Positions 53,819 to 61,881 of a DNA stretch of 64,000 nucleotides are shown in pieces. The notes below the pieces were generated by a model. That model saw only the letters and a list, made by a program, of their open reading frames with translations. It did no database searches and had not been told where the DNA came from. The translations under genes and the position numbers were made by a program. The DNA comes from Neisseria subflava (GTDB taxonomy: Bacteria > Pseudomonadota > Gammaproteobacteria > Burkholderiales > Neisseriaceae): positions 1,054,001-1,118,000 of the forward strand of contig NZ_CP073117.1 of assembly GCF_024205745.1 (NCBI RefSeq), in the 5' to 3' direction. Every line of letters begins with the position of its first letter. Within the stretch, counting starts at the first letter, position 1.

Positions 53819-53885
53819 ACGTTTGGATTTTAGTATTTTGTTGAGTATATTTTGTTATTGAAACAATCCATAGCACATCAAGCAT

Positions 53886-53918
53886 CAGGCCGTCTGAAAG
53901 ATATTTTCAGACGGCCTG
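53886..53918. terminator. inverted DUS terminator of the ABC transporter operon
   Basis: CAGGCCGTCTGAAA and complement with a 5-bp loop, about 57 bp beyond the permease stop on the minus strand. Confidence 0.7.
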
Positions 53919-53974
53919 AAGTTTTATAGGAATGGTTTTGAGAAATAAGTTTTCTACTTAGAGCAGAGAAACGT

Positions 53975-55228
53975 TTAAAACCTTACCTGCGTCTGCAACT
54001 GCCTACGATAAACCAATACGGCAGCAGTCAGCGTGGTAAAAGAGAATGCAGACAATAAAAGCAGATAACGGCCGATTCCGTCCAGTCCGCTGCGGTTGAG
54101 CAGCAATTCTTGAAAAGCCTTCAAGCCCCAAGCCATCGGGGAAATCCAAGTGAGTTGCTGCATGGTTTCGGGCATGACGTGTGCGGGCACCATAATGCCG
54201 CCGATTGCCGCCATCAGGATAATGCCGCCGCCGCCGAGTACGACGGCGTGTTCGGTAGATTTGGCGCAGACGCTGATTAACAGCGCGTAACCGAGTGCGG
54301 CGGCGCTGACGGCGGCGGACAGCAGCGCGTAGGGAACAAGGCTGCCGTTGAGTATGAGGGCGGGCACGCCGATTTCGGGCAGCAGGTAGCGGCCGAGCAG
54401 CAACATTCCGACAAATTGGAGCTGGTTAATCAGGAAATAGGGGACGAGTTTGGCGGCAATCAGGCCGGACGCGGAGGCGCGGGCGAGACGCAGGCGGGTG
54501 ATGGTGTTGGTCTGGCGTTCCAGCGCCATGACGTTCGACAGCGGTATCATGATGAAAAACATACCGAAAATCAGCCATGCGGGAACGCTGTGCTGTACGG
54601 CGTTGGGTTTTTCCACCGTGCCGCTGCCTGCGCTCAGATAGTGTTCTTCCAGCATTTTTTTATCTAAAAAGCTGCGCACGGCGGCGAATTGTTCGTCGTT
54701 TTTTTCATCCACTTTTTTCTGGATGTCTTTGCGGATGGCGCGGGGCAGTTTTTTATTGTCGATTTTGATGCCGTCGTTGTTGTCGAAATAAGCATCCAGC
54801 CGCGTTTCGGTGTAGTGCTGCTGCAAAACGCCTTTGACCGCCGCCAGCCATGAAGGCTCGGTATCGGGCGGTACATAGATTTGCAAGGCTTTGTTGTCGG
54901 CGATTTTGTCGGAAGCGGCGTTCGGGTTGTGCAGCACCAGTTGGAAACGCTTGTCGTGCAGACCGTTTTGTGCCTCGGTCAGTTTTTCAGACGACATCCG
55001 CGTGACATGAATCTGCTCTTTTTCCAACGCAGCGGCCAGCGCGGTATTGACGCTGTCGTTTGCCGCACCGACCAGCGCAATGCGGCTGTCGGTGTGCGGG
55101 TCTTGGTCGCGGCTCAGCGCCAACGACATAATCAGCATGAAGGCGATGGGCATCACAAACAACACGGCCAAACCGTGCAGGTCGCGGCAGAGCAGTTTGA
55201 GTTCTTTGAGGAGGGAGGAGGTCGTCAT
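53975..55228 (-). CDS. ABC-2 type transporter permease
   Basis: 417 residues. One N-terminal membrane helix (LHGLAVLFVMPIAFMLIMSLALS), a large extracytoplasmic domain (about 45-215), then five helices, with FGMFFIMIPLSNVMALERQTNTITRLRLARAS and a conserved ABC-2 segment ending in the ISPMAWGLKAFQELLL region. Partner of the ATPase, with which it overlaps by 4 bp. Exports an unknown molecule; nearby BtrH-like and DAR-type genes suggest a lipid or polyene. Confidence 0.85.
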   Translation of the reverse strand: MTTSSLLKELKLLCRDLHGLAVLFVMPIAFMLIMSLALSRDQDPHTDSRIALVGAANDSVNTALAAALEKEQIHVTRMSSEKLTEAQNGLHDKRFQLVLHNPNAASDKIADNKALQIYVPPDTEPSWLAAVKGVLQQHYTETRLDAYFDNNDGIKIDNKKLPRAIRKDIQKKVDEKNDEQFAAVRSFLDKKMLEEHYLSAGSGTVEKPNAVQHSVPAWLIFGMFFIMIPLSNVMALERQTNTITRLRLARASASGLIAAKLVPYFLINQLQFVGMLLLGRYLLPEIGVPALILNGSLVPYALLSAAVSAAALGYALLISVCAKSTEHAVVLGGGGIILMAAIGGIMVPAHVMPETMQQLTWISPMAWGLKAFQELLLNRSGLDGIGRYLLLLSAFSFTTLTAAVLVYRRQLQTQVRF

Positions 55229-56139
55229 TGTGGATTTTGCTTATCTGTTGCTGGCTCGTCTTTGCGTAGGAAATCAAGGTAAAACGTTTCCAGCGAACCG
55301 TGTCCCTGCTGGAAGTAGCGGATTTTCGCGCCGCTTTGTTGCAGAGCGGCGTAAACGGCGGCGGCATCGTGTGTCGTTTCCATCATGCCGCGGCTGTCCA
55401 CTTGCTTGGCACCCAAAGCGGCCAGCATTTGAGGCAGTAATGGTGGATCGACAGTAAAACGCACGACACCGGTTTGCGTGCTTAAAAGCTCGTCCAAACC
55501 GCCGTGGTACACCAGCTTACCGTGTTGCAGCAGCGCGATTTTGTCGCAAAGCTGCTCGATTTCCGACAGATAGTGCGAGGTGTACACCACCGTTACCCCT
55601 TGCCGTGTCAAATCCGCCACGCTGTCAAGGATAAAGCGGCGCGACTGCGGGTCGATGCCGACCGTGATTTCGTCGAGGAACACCAGTTGCGGCGTGTTAA
55701 TCAAGCCGATGGCAAAATTCAGACGGCGTTTAAGCCCGCCCGAAAGATGCTTCGCCACTTTGTTTTTGTGGGCGGTCAGGTCGGTCTGTTCTAGAAGCGC
55801 ATTCAGACGACCCTTGTCGCGCACTTTGTAAAGCGAGGCGAAAAATAGCAGGTTGTCCCACACAGAAAGCTGCGGATAAAACGCAAAATCCTGCGGCACC
55901 AAACCGATTTTCTGCCGTTCGCTGCGGCTCAACAGGCGCAACAGCTTGCCATCAAACAAAATTTCGCCCTGCCGCACTTCCTGCAAGCCGGCCAAAAGCG
56001 ACATCAGCGTCGTTTTCCCCGCACCGTTGTGACCGAGCAGTCCCAAACATTCGCCGTCGGCAATATCGAACGACACATTGTCCAGCGCGGCAGTTTCGGC
56101 TTTGGGATAACGGTGGGAGAGGGATTGGATTTGAATCAT
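55225..56139 (-). CDS. ABC transporter ATP-binding protein
   Basis: 304 residues from ATG 56139 (MIQIQSLSHRYPKAETAALD). Walker A GHNGAGKTT, signature LSGGLKRRLNFA, Walker B LVFLDEITVGIDP, and a C-terminal regulatory tail typical of ABC-2 exporters. An AGGTCGTCTGAA variant uptake sequence lies 4 bp upstream of the start (56143-56154). Confidence 0.92.
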   Translation of the reverse strand: MIQIQSLSHRYPKAETAALDNVSFDIADGECLGLLGHNGAGKTTLMSLLAGLQEVRQGEILFDGKLLRLLSRSERQKIGLVPQDFAFYPQLSVWDNLLFFASLYKVRDKGRLNALLEQTDLTAHKNKVAKHLSGGLKRRLNFAIGLINTPQLVFLDEITVGIDPQSRRFILDSVADLTRQGVTVVYTSHYLSEIEQLCDKIALLQHGKLVYHGGLDELLSTQTGVVRFTVDPPLLPQMLAALGAKQVDSRGMMETTHDAAAVYAALQQSGAKIRYFQQGHGSLETFYLDFLRKDEPATDKQNPQ

Positions 56140-56167
56140 GGTTTCAGACGACCTTTTCGAGCGATAT

Positions 56168-56911
56168 TTAAATCGCAGCACCCCATAAATAACGGCGCTG
56201 GAATTTGCCGTCCTTAAATATAAAGCAGACGCCGAAGGGATCGCCGTCCGAACCTTGTCTACCGAACAGATAAAGCGTCTTATCGCTGTCGCGATAATAG
56301 GCTTCCCAGCCTTGATATACATTGCTGCCGCGTGCGGTGGAGGCAAAATCGGGCGAGAAGAGTCCTTGCAGTTCGGCAGCGGGAACCGCTTGACCGTTTA
56401 GCGTGATACGTTCAAGCGCGAACACGCTTTTGGGAATGTCATAGTCTGTACCATAGAAAGGTTTGCCTCGATAGAGCCGCGCGGTGTATTTGTCTTTGTT
56501 GATGCCCGAGAAGTCGCTGAGTTTTGGATGGATGCGGCGGGCAACGATGTGTACCTTTTGTCCGCTACCGGACAAAGTCAGCGTATCGTCATGACCGGAT
56601 TGTTCGCGCAGTCGGGCGAAGCTTTTATCGGAGGCGGGAAATATCAGACGGCTGTAATGGATGAAACCGTAGTCTTCTGCGGCAGGTTGTTGCAGTTGGG
56701 CAGTACAGAAACTCAAACTGCCTTCGCCACCATCACCCAAACATTTCAACGGTGTGCCGTTGGGGATTTTTGCCAAGACTCTGGCATTCAAATCGGGGCT
56801 TTCGCGTAAGTTGGTATGTCCGTCGGCATCATGAACCAAGGCAAAGCCGTCCGGCGGCGCGGCATGGGTTAAGGCGGAACACAATAATAAGAGAGCAGTT
56901 AAGTAACGCAT
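56168..56911 (-). CDS. secreted SH3-domain protein
   Basis: 247 residues with a clear signal peptide (MRYLTALLLLCSALTHA, cut after AHA-A). Residues about 22-60 (FALVHDADGHTNLRESPDLN ... VLAKIPNGTPLKCLG) form a bacterial SH3 domain. The rest is a beta-rich unknown domain ending FGVCFIFKDGKFQRRYLWGAAI. Upstream of the ABC ATPase gene by 28 bp, so possibly co-transcribed. Confidence 0.75.
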   Translation of the reverse strand: MRYLTALLLLCSALTHAAPPDGFALVHDADGHTNLRESPDLNARVLAKIPNGTPLKCLGDGGEGSLSFCTAQLQQPAAEDYGFIHYSRLIFPASDKSFARLREQSGHDDTLTLSGSGQKVHIVARRIHPKLSDFSGINKDKYTARLYRGKPFYGTDYDIPKSVFALERITLNGQAVPAAELQGLFSPDFASTARGSNVYQGWEAYYRDSDKTLYLFGRQGSDGDPFGVCFIFKDGKFQRRYLWGAAI

Positions 56912-56991
56912 TTTTATCTTTTCTTTGAGTTTTCAGACGACCTAATTTCAAAACTGTACGCGGCGGTTTAAGTTAAGCCGCGTGATTCCCA

Positions 56992-57990
56992 TTATTTCAA
57001 CAATCCCCGCCACAAGGCTTCTTCATTGTCCGCAATCTTGCGCAAAAATGCGGCGATTTCGCGGCAGCCGTTTTCGGACGGCTTTTTGCACTGCTTCACG
57101 CACATCGCTGCAAACTGCCGCCACTGGTCGCCGATGGCGGTCATTTGTTCCGAGGCCGTCTGAAACGCGGGGTTGTCGCAGATACGGGCGGCCTGCTCGA
57201 GGAAATAGGCGTAGATATAGCGGAAACCTGCGCCGCCGGTGCCGATTTCTTCCTGCATCCGCACGAGATGGCCAAGGAACAGCTTTTGGTATTTTGCATT
57301 TCGTTTAGTGGGTAGGGCTTCGATGTTTTTTGCCAACGTGCGGATGCCTTTTACGCCGATGAAAAAGACCGGTGCGAGCATATGTTTGGCGTTTTTGCGT
57401 ATGGCTTTGCGGATAATGGCGGGCAAGTCTGCCATGATTTTTTCAGACGGCCTGTTGTCTTCCAAGGTGTACATCATGCCTTTTGCCGCCAATACGCCTT
57501 TGGCAAAGCGCGCCCGTTGCAAATCTTCGGCGGCGCAGCGTTGTACGGTTTCAAATACGGGGTCGCTGATGAGGTAGTCGTTGCCGTCTTTGCCGTATAC
57601 CAAAAGATTGTGTGCGTTGAAATGGAAGCGCATTTGCGGCGGGAAGTAGGGCAGCCAAAAGACGGAGGTTTGCAAACCGGCCAGTTTGCCTGAGGATAAC
57701 GCGGCATCCAATGCGGCTTGTCCGCTTTGCGCGTCGGAAAATTTTCGGACGGATAATTTCAGCCCCAATGCTTTACAGGTGTTTTTGATGATGCTGCGCG
57801 GCGCGGTACGGTAGGAAACCAACGGCATGCCGTTTAATTTGATCAGCGGCATCCAGACAAATGTCAGCGCGTGGGCAATGCCGAAAATCATGGCTTCGTC
57901 TAAATTGTGGCCATGGTATTTGAGCAGGGTGGACATCACACCGCTTTCGCAATGGGCGGTATGCTGGTGTGGAAATTCTTGTGCGGTCAT
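56992..57990 (-). CDS. BtrH N-terminal domain/DUF4872-type protein
   Basis: 332 residues. Residues 1-150 look like the cysteine-protease-like BtrH fold: HTAHCESGVMSTLLKYHG with a candidate catalytic Cys14, then a His-containing FHFNAHNLLVYGKDGNDYLISDPV and a helical C-terminal half. BtrH transfers an acyl side chain from an ACP in butirosin synthesis, so an acyltransferase role with the ACP (61591) or DarB-type enzymes is conceivable. Sits with the ABC transporter. Confidence 0.7.
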   Translation of the reverse strand: MTAQEFPHQHTAHCESGVMSTLLKYHGHNLDEAMIFGIAHALTFVWMPLIKLNGMPLVSYRTAPRSIIKNTCKALGLKLSVRKFSDAQSGQAALDAALSSGKLAGLQTSVFWLPYFPPQMRFHFNAHNLLVYGKDGNDYLISDPVFETVQRCAAEDLQRARFAKGVLAAKGMMYTLEDNRPSEKIMADLPAIIRKAIRKNAKHMLAPVFFIGVKGIRTLAKNIEALPTKRNAKYQKLFLGHLVRMQEEIGTGGAGFRYIYAYFLEQAARICDNPAFQTASEQMTAIGDQWRQFAAMCVKQCKKPSENGCREIAAFLRKIADNEEALWRGLLK

Positions 57991-58061
57991 AAAGTTATTG
58001 GTTTTCGTGCAATGTTTTCAGACGGCATGAAGCGGTCGGAATGGGTTTGTTGTTTTGGAAA

Positions 58062-58913
58062 TCAGCGCGCTTCTTTGGCCGCTTCCTGCTCGGCTTTGTG
58101 GCGGCGCAGAAATTCGATAGCGGCGGCTTTTTCGGCTTCGTTGCCGTATTTGGCATCACGTTGGGCGCGGCGCAGTTCGGCGCGTTCTTTGGCTTCTTCG
58201 ATTTGGCGCGCTTTGAAGTCTTCGCGGTTATCGGAGGAGACGAGTTTGTCCTGCTGCGATTGCGCTTTGGCCATGGCTTTGGCAATCAAATCCATGGGGT
58301 TGAATGCGGCGCTTGGTGCGGCTATTTGGGTTTGTGCCTGTGCGGCCTGTTTGGCTTTGACGGCGGCTTCGCGTTGCGCCAGTAGGGCTTTGCGTTCGGC
58401 ATCGTCGCGCTGTTTGCGCGCGGTATGGCGTTCAAAACGGCTTTGCGCGTGTTCGGCGGCGGCAAAACGCGGTTCGGCAGAGGTGCTGAAACGGCGTGCG
58501 GACGGCAGGAAGGGCTGCGATACGGGAACCATGTCGATGCAGTCGACGGGGCAGGGAGTAACGCACAAGCCGCAGCCGGTGCATTCGTCGCTGATGACGG
58601 TGTGCATCAGTTTGGATGCGCCCATAATGGCATCAACAGGGCAGGCGCGGATGCAGGCGGTACAGCCGATGCAGACGGCCTCGTCAATCAGGGCTATGGC
58701 TTTGATTTGTGTTTTTGCCGGCGCGAGGTAGGGTTTGCCCAACAGGTCGGCAATGTCTTTCATGACGGTTTCCCCACCCGGCGCGCACAGATTTATCGGC
58801 GCTTCTCCTGCCGACAGGGCGTGCGCATAGGGTAAGCAGCCTTCATAGCCGCACTCACGGCATTGGGTTTGCGGCAACAGGCGGCTGATGCTTTGGATGG
58901 GAATGTTCATCAT
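58062..58913 (-). CDS. RnfB-like 4Fe-4S ferredoxin
   Basis: 283 residues. An Fe-S domain ([21 protein letters not shown], the 4Fe-4S_RnfB pattern) is followed by two ferredoxin CxxCxxCxxxCP motifs ([12 protein letters not shown] about 82-93; [12 protein letters not shown] about 112-123) and a long Ala/Lys/Gln-rich C-terminal helix (about 150-283). No Rnf partners (rnfA, C, D, G, E) are adjacent, as usual for the stand-alone betaproteobacterial RnfB. Start ATGATG. Confidence 0.85.
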   Translation of the reverse strand: MMNIPIQSISRLLPQTQCRECGYEGCLPYAHALSAGEAPINLCAPGGETVMKDIADLLGKPYLAPAKTQIKAIALIDEAVCIGCTACIRACPVDAIMGASKLMHTVISDECTGCGLCVTPCPVDCIDMVPVSQPFLPSARRFSTSAEPRFAAAEHAQSRFERHTARKQRDDAERKALLAQREAAVKAKQAAQAQTQIAAPSAAFNPMDLIAKAMAKAQSQQDKLVSSDNREDFKARQIEEAKERAELRRAQRDAKYGNEAEKAAAIEFLRRHKAEQEAAKEAR

Positions 58914-58957
58914 GGATAGTCAGAATCGAAAAGGCGCATTATATCAGATTGTTGCGT

Positions 58958-59037
58958 TTATTTTGGCGAAACTCTCTACGCTTATTTTAGTGAAACTTGC
59001 TACGCTCGTTTTAGCCAAATTCGCTACGCTCGTTTTC
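58958..59037. repeat. 24-bp tandem repeat ending in a DUS
   Basis: Three copies of a 24-bp unit (58958-58981, 58982-59005, 59006-59029; consensus ending CTACGC) and a partial fourth that runs into TTTCAGACGGCC. The unit is in frame with itself and would encode KLATLVLA-type repeats. A single inverted copy, also next to a DUS, is at 61524-61554. Confidence 0.75.
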
Positions 59038-59097
59038 AGACGGCCTGAGTCGGGTTTGCGTTATAATTTTGAAATGGATTTATTCGGGTAATTAGGA

Positions 59098-59565
59098 ATG
59101 ACGGCTACACTTTGCCCCTGCCAGTCGGGGCGCGGTTATACGGAATGTTGCGCACCGTTTCATGCGCGTGAGGCGGCGCCCTCGACGGCGGAAGAGTTGA
59201 TGCGTTCGCGTTACAGCGCGTATGTTTTGCAGGAAATCGACTATATCGTGGACACGACTGTCCCTGTGCAGCAGAATTTGTTGGACAAGCAGGATTTGGC
59301 TGCATGGAGTAAGCAGACGCAGTGGTCGGGATTGAAGGTTATCCGTCATGTGCCGTTTGGCAAGCTGCATGCTTTGGTCGAGTTTGAAGCGTATTTTGAA
59401 GAGAACGGGCAAACCGAGTGCCATCATGAATTGTCGGCATTTGTGAAAATAGACGGGCGTTGGTACTTTATTGATCCGACCGTTGCTTTGCCGACGATGA
59501 AACAGCCTTGTTTGTGCGGTTCGGGCAAAAAGTTTAAGGCGTGTTGCGGACAGTTTTTCAAATAG
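59098..59565 (+). CDS. ychJ: YchJ family SEC-C motif protein
   Basis: 155 residues. Zinc-binding SEC-C motifs at both ends (CPCQSGRGYTECCAPFH; CLCGSGKKFKACCG) with an NTF2-like domain between them (LMRSRYSAYVL, DGRWYFID). Cellular role unclear. Confidence 0.9.
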   Translation: MTATLCPCQSGRGYTECCAPFHAREAAPSTAEELMRSRYSAYVLQEIDYIVDTTVPVQQNLLDKQDLAAWSKQTQWSGLKVIRHVPFGKLHALVEFEAYFEENGQTECHHELSAFVKIDGRWYFIDPTVALPTMKQPCLCGSGKKFKACCGQFFK

Positions 59566-59575
59566 TCATGTAAAC

Positions 59576-59601
59576 AGGCCGTCTGAACGTTCAGACGGCC
59601 T
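59576..59601. terminator. perfect 26-bp DUS palindrome after ychJ
   Basis: AGGCCGTCTGAAC directly abutting its complement. Confidence 0.75.
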
Positions 59602-59618
59602 GAGCTGTTTTTGCAGAT

Positions 59619-59656
59619 AAAAAAAACCATTCATACTAAGGGAGAAGTATGAATGG
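59619..59656 (-). terminator. strong minus-strand intrinsic terminator
   Basis: Minus strand: CCATTCATACT pairs AGTATGAATGG (11-bp perfect stem), loop TCTCCCTT, then eight T. It lies 170 bp beyond the suhB stop, far for a simple terminator, and may end a small RNA. Confidence 0.85.
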
Positions 59657-59735
59657 CCAATACATTGCGGGAAAACGTCTTACTTGCTGCACCGCCCAAA
59701 AGGGATGAAAGAGCGGTGTTGTGTCAGCAATTAAT
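59619..59735 (-). ncRNA. candidate small RNA with C-rich loops
   Basis: In front of the terminator (minus strand) a second hairpin pairs CACCGC (59713-59718 side) with GCGGTG (59690-59695 side) around a loop holding CATCCCTTTT, and the terminator loop is TCTCCCTT. Both loops are complementary to Shine-Dalgarno sequences, as in neisserial sibling small RNAs. No good promoter is visible, so a 3'-UTR-derived RNA from suhB is also possible. The 5' end is a guess. Confidence 0.4.
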
Positions 59736-59829
59736 ATTCTACTATTTTTAGTATTAAATGCTGTTAAGAAGTGAAATAATTTCAATAAGTTGCAAGATAA
59801 TCGTGATTTTTTGAAGATAAACGGTATTT

Positions 59830-60618
59830 TTACTGATTTTCTCGAATCCATTTCACCCATTGCTGAAACAGCTCGGGTTGCAATGCGGCGATGACGGAAC
59901 GCTTGAATACATGTTCGCCGCTCCAAAAATCGTCGCCTTCCAAAGTGGTCAGGCAGCCGCCGGCTTCTTCAAAAATTAATGCGCCGGCGGCGTAGTCCCA
60001 CAGCTTTTGTCCGCCGTGGATGTAAATATCGTAGCGGCCGCTGGCAAGGTAGCACCAATCGAGCGTGCTGCTGCCCATGCTGCGGATTGTGCCGAATGGG
60101 GCGAGGGTATTCATGCGGCTGGCGAGTTTGCCCGAACGCAGGTATTTGATTTCTACGCCGGCAATGGATTCGTTGAGTTTTTTGTTTTCGGAACGCAGCG
60201 GCAGCGGCGTGCCGTTGAGGAATGCGCCTTTGCCACGTTCTGCATAGAAACATTCGCCGCTGACCGGATTGTAAATTACGCCCAATTCGGCGTGGCCGTT
60301 TTTAACCAGTGCGACGGATACGGCAAAATGCGGCAAACCGTTGACGAAGTTGTTTGTGCCGTCGATAGGATCGACAATCCACAGACCGTCTGAATGTTCG
60401 TTCCACAAACGGGTTTGCTCCTGAACGCTCATCTCCTCGCCCAACATCGGACAATCCTCCAATAAGGGCAGGGCGGCGGCAAAAGCGGTTTGTGCGGCCA
60501 AATCTGCTTCACTCAAAACTGAGCCGTCTTCCTTGCGTCGTGACGGCGTGTTCAGAAAACGCGGCATGACTTCGGTTTGGGCGATGTGGCGGACGACTTT
60601 CTGTAAACGGTATAGCAC
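59830..60618 (-). CDS. suhB: inositol monophosphatase family protein SuhB
   Basis: 262 residues. Metal-binding motifs LGEEMS, WIVDPIDGTNNFVNGLP and the C-terminal LWDYAAGALIFEEAGG are complete. SuhB is a phosphatase that also acts in rRNA transcription antitermination in E. coli. Start ATG 60618. Confidence 0.92.
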   Translation of the reverse strand: MLYRLQKVVRHIAQTEVMPRFLNTPSRRKEDGSVLSEADLAAQTAFAAALPLLEDCPMLGEEMSVQEQTRLWNEHSDGLWIVDPIDGTNNFVNGLPHFAVSVALVKNGHAELGVIYNPVSGECFYAERGKGAFLNGTPLPLRSENKKLNESIAGVEIKYLRSGKLASRMNTLAPFGTIRSMGSSTLDWCYLASGRYDIYIHGGQKLWDYAAGALIFEEAGGCLTTLEGDDFWSGEHVFKRSVIAALQPELFQQWVKWIRENQ

Positions 60619-60680
60619 GGCGTATCCTTGTTTTTTGCAGTTTTGCGTGACAGTGGATTAAAATTCGGGAAGTCTTAAAT

Positions 60681-60706
60681 TATAGTGGATGAAATTGAAA
60701 TCAGGC
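60681..60706. repeat. Correia-like terminal inverted repeat (solo, degenerate)
   Basis: TATAGTGGATGAAATTGAAA followed by TCAGGC differs at a few positions from the Correia element end TATAGTGGATTAAATTTAAA. No second end is seen, so this is a remnant about 75 bp upstream of rsmE. Such ends can supply a -10 (TATAGT). Confidence 0.6.
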
Positions 60707-60781
60707 AGGCAAGTGTATGTCGCCGTGTTTCAACTTCGTTCACGAAAGTTCAAATTATATACATGAATAAAGCAGGAAACC

Positions 60782-61507
60782 ATGCCCCGATTTTATGTTG
60801 ATTTTGCCTTAAGCCCCGACAGCGTGGTCGAATTGACCGATGATGTGGTACGCCATCTGAATGTATTGCGCGTGAAAAACACGGAAGAAATCGTGTTGTT
60901 CAACGGCAATGGCAAGGCATATCCGGCTTTGCCCGAAGTTTTAGAAAAACGCCGCGCCAGCGTGCGGATTTTGCGTGAAGAGGCAACGGACAACGAATCG
61001 CCGCTGAACATTACGTTGGTACAGGCGGTATCCGCCGCCGAGCGCATGGATTTCACTTTGCAGAAAAGCGTAGAATTGGGCGTGGCAGAAATTCGTCCGG
61101 TCATCAGTGAACGCTGTGTCGTCCGCTTGAGTGGCGAACGCGCTGAAAAGCGGGTAGCGCGTTGGCAGGAAATCGTTGTTTCTGCGTGTGAGCAAAGCGG
61201 CCGCAATATTGTGCCGAAGGTTTTACCGCTGACGACTTATGCACAGGCATTGCAACAGTTGCCGCAGGAAACGACCAAACTGTTAATGAGCCTGAACCGC
61301 GCACAAAAACTGAGCGATGTTCAGCCGCAATCCGGTAAGGTCGTGTTTATGGTCGGCCCGGAAGGCGGCTGGACGGAGAAGGAAGAGCAGCAGGCATTTG
61401 ATGCCGGTTTTCAATCCGTTACGCTTGGTAAACGGGTGTTGCGTACCGAAACCGCCTCACTTGCGGCTATTGCCGCCATGCAGACGCTTTGGGGCGATTT
61501 TGCATAA
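60782..61507 (+). CDS. rsmE: 16S rRNA (uracil1498-N3)-methyltransferase
   Basis: 241 residues. SPOUT-class fold with a PUA-like N-domain (VRHLNVLRVKNTEEIVLFNG) and the knot motifs FMVGPEGGWTEKEE and VTLGKRVLRTETASLAA. Stand-alone, with the repeat-DUS module behind it. Confidence 0.95.
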   Translation: MPRFYVDFALSPDSVVELTDDVVRHLNVLRVKNTEEIVLFNGNGKAYPALPEVLEKRRASVRILREEATDNESPLNITLVQAVSAAERMDFTLQKSVELGVAEIRPVISERCVVRLSGERAEKRVARWQEIVVSACEQSGRNIVPKVLPLTTYAQALQQLPQETTKLLMSLNRAQKLSDVQPQSGKVVFMVGPEGGWTEKEEQQAFDAGFQSVTLGKRVLRTETASLAAIAAMQTLWGDFA

Positions 61508-61523
61508 AGTTCAGGCCGTCTGA

Positions 61524-61554
61524 AAACGAGCGTAGCGAGTTTCGCTAAAACGAG
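61524..61554. repeat. inverted single copy of the 24-bp repeat, DUS-linked
   Basis: AAAACGAGCGTAGCGAGTTT and following bases are the complement of the unit at 58958-59029, again immediately beside an uptake sequence (AGGCCGTCTGAA). Confidence 0.7.
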
Positions 61555-61590
61555 CTGTTGCTTCATGAGATAAAAATGGGAGTTTAAAAA

Positions 61591-61881
61591 ATGTCTTACA
61601 CCTTTACACTGGCCGAGCACGAGCTGGAAGCAGAATTGAAAAAGTTAATCGTGCAAGAGGCCGATAAGGCCGACGATGTGGATATGGATGATTTCACCGA
61701 CGATGCGCTTTTGTTTGGCGATGACAGTCCGGTCGGCTTGGATTCGCTTGATGCGCTGCAAATCAGCGTTGCCCTGCAACAGTATTTCCAAGTGCGCCTG
61801 CAGGGCGACCGGATGGTGCGCAAACATATGATGTGCGTACGCGATTTGGCGGCGTTTATTCGCACGGAGCATGGCGCGTGA
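61591..61881 (+). CDS. acyl carrier protein
   Basis: 96 residues with the phosphopantetheine site DSPVGLDSLDALQISVALQQ (Ser about 51), acidic as expected. Longer than FabC-type ACP (about 78), as in specialised ACPs. Its stop overlaps the next gene's GTG (GTGA), so ACP and ketosynthase are coupled. Confidence 0.88.
   Translation: MSYTFTLAEHELEAELKKLIVQEADKADDVDMDDFTDDALLFGDDSPVGLDSLDALQISVALQQYFQVRLQGDRMVRKHMMCVRDLAAFIRTEHGA

Noticed and set aside
58958-59037. CRISPR array
   Set aside because: The 24-bp units are directly tandem with no spacers and encode an in-frame peptide repeat; no cas genes are in the window.
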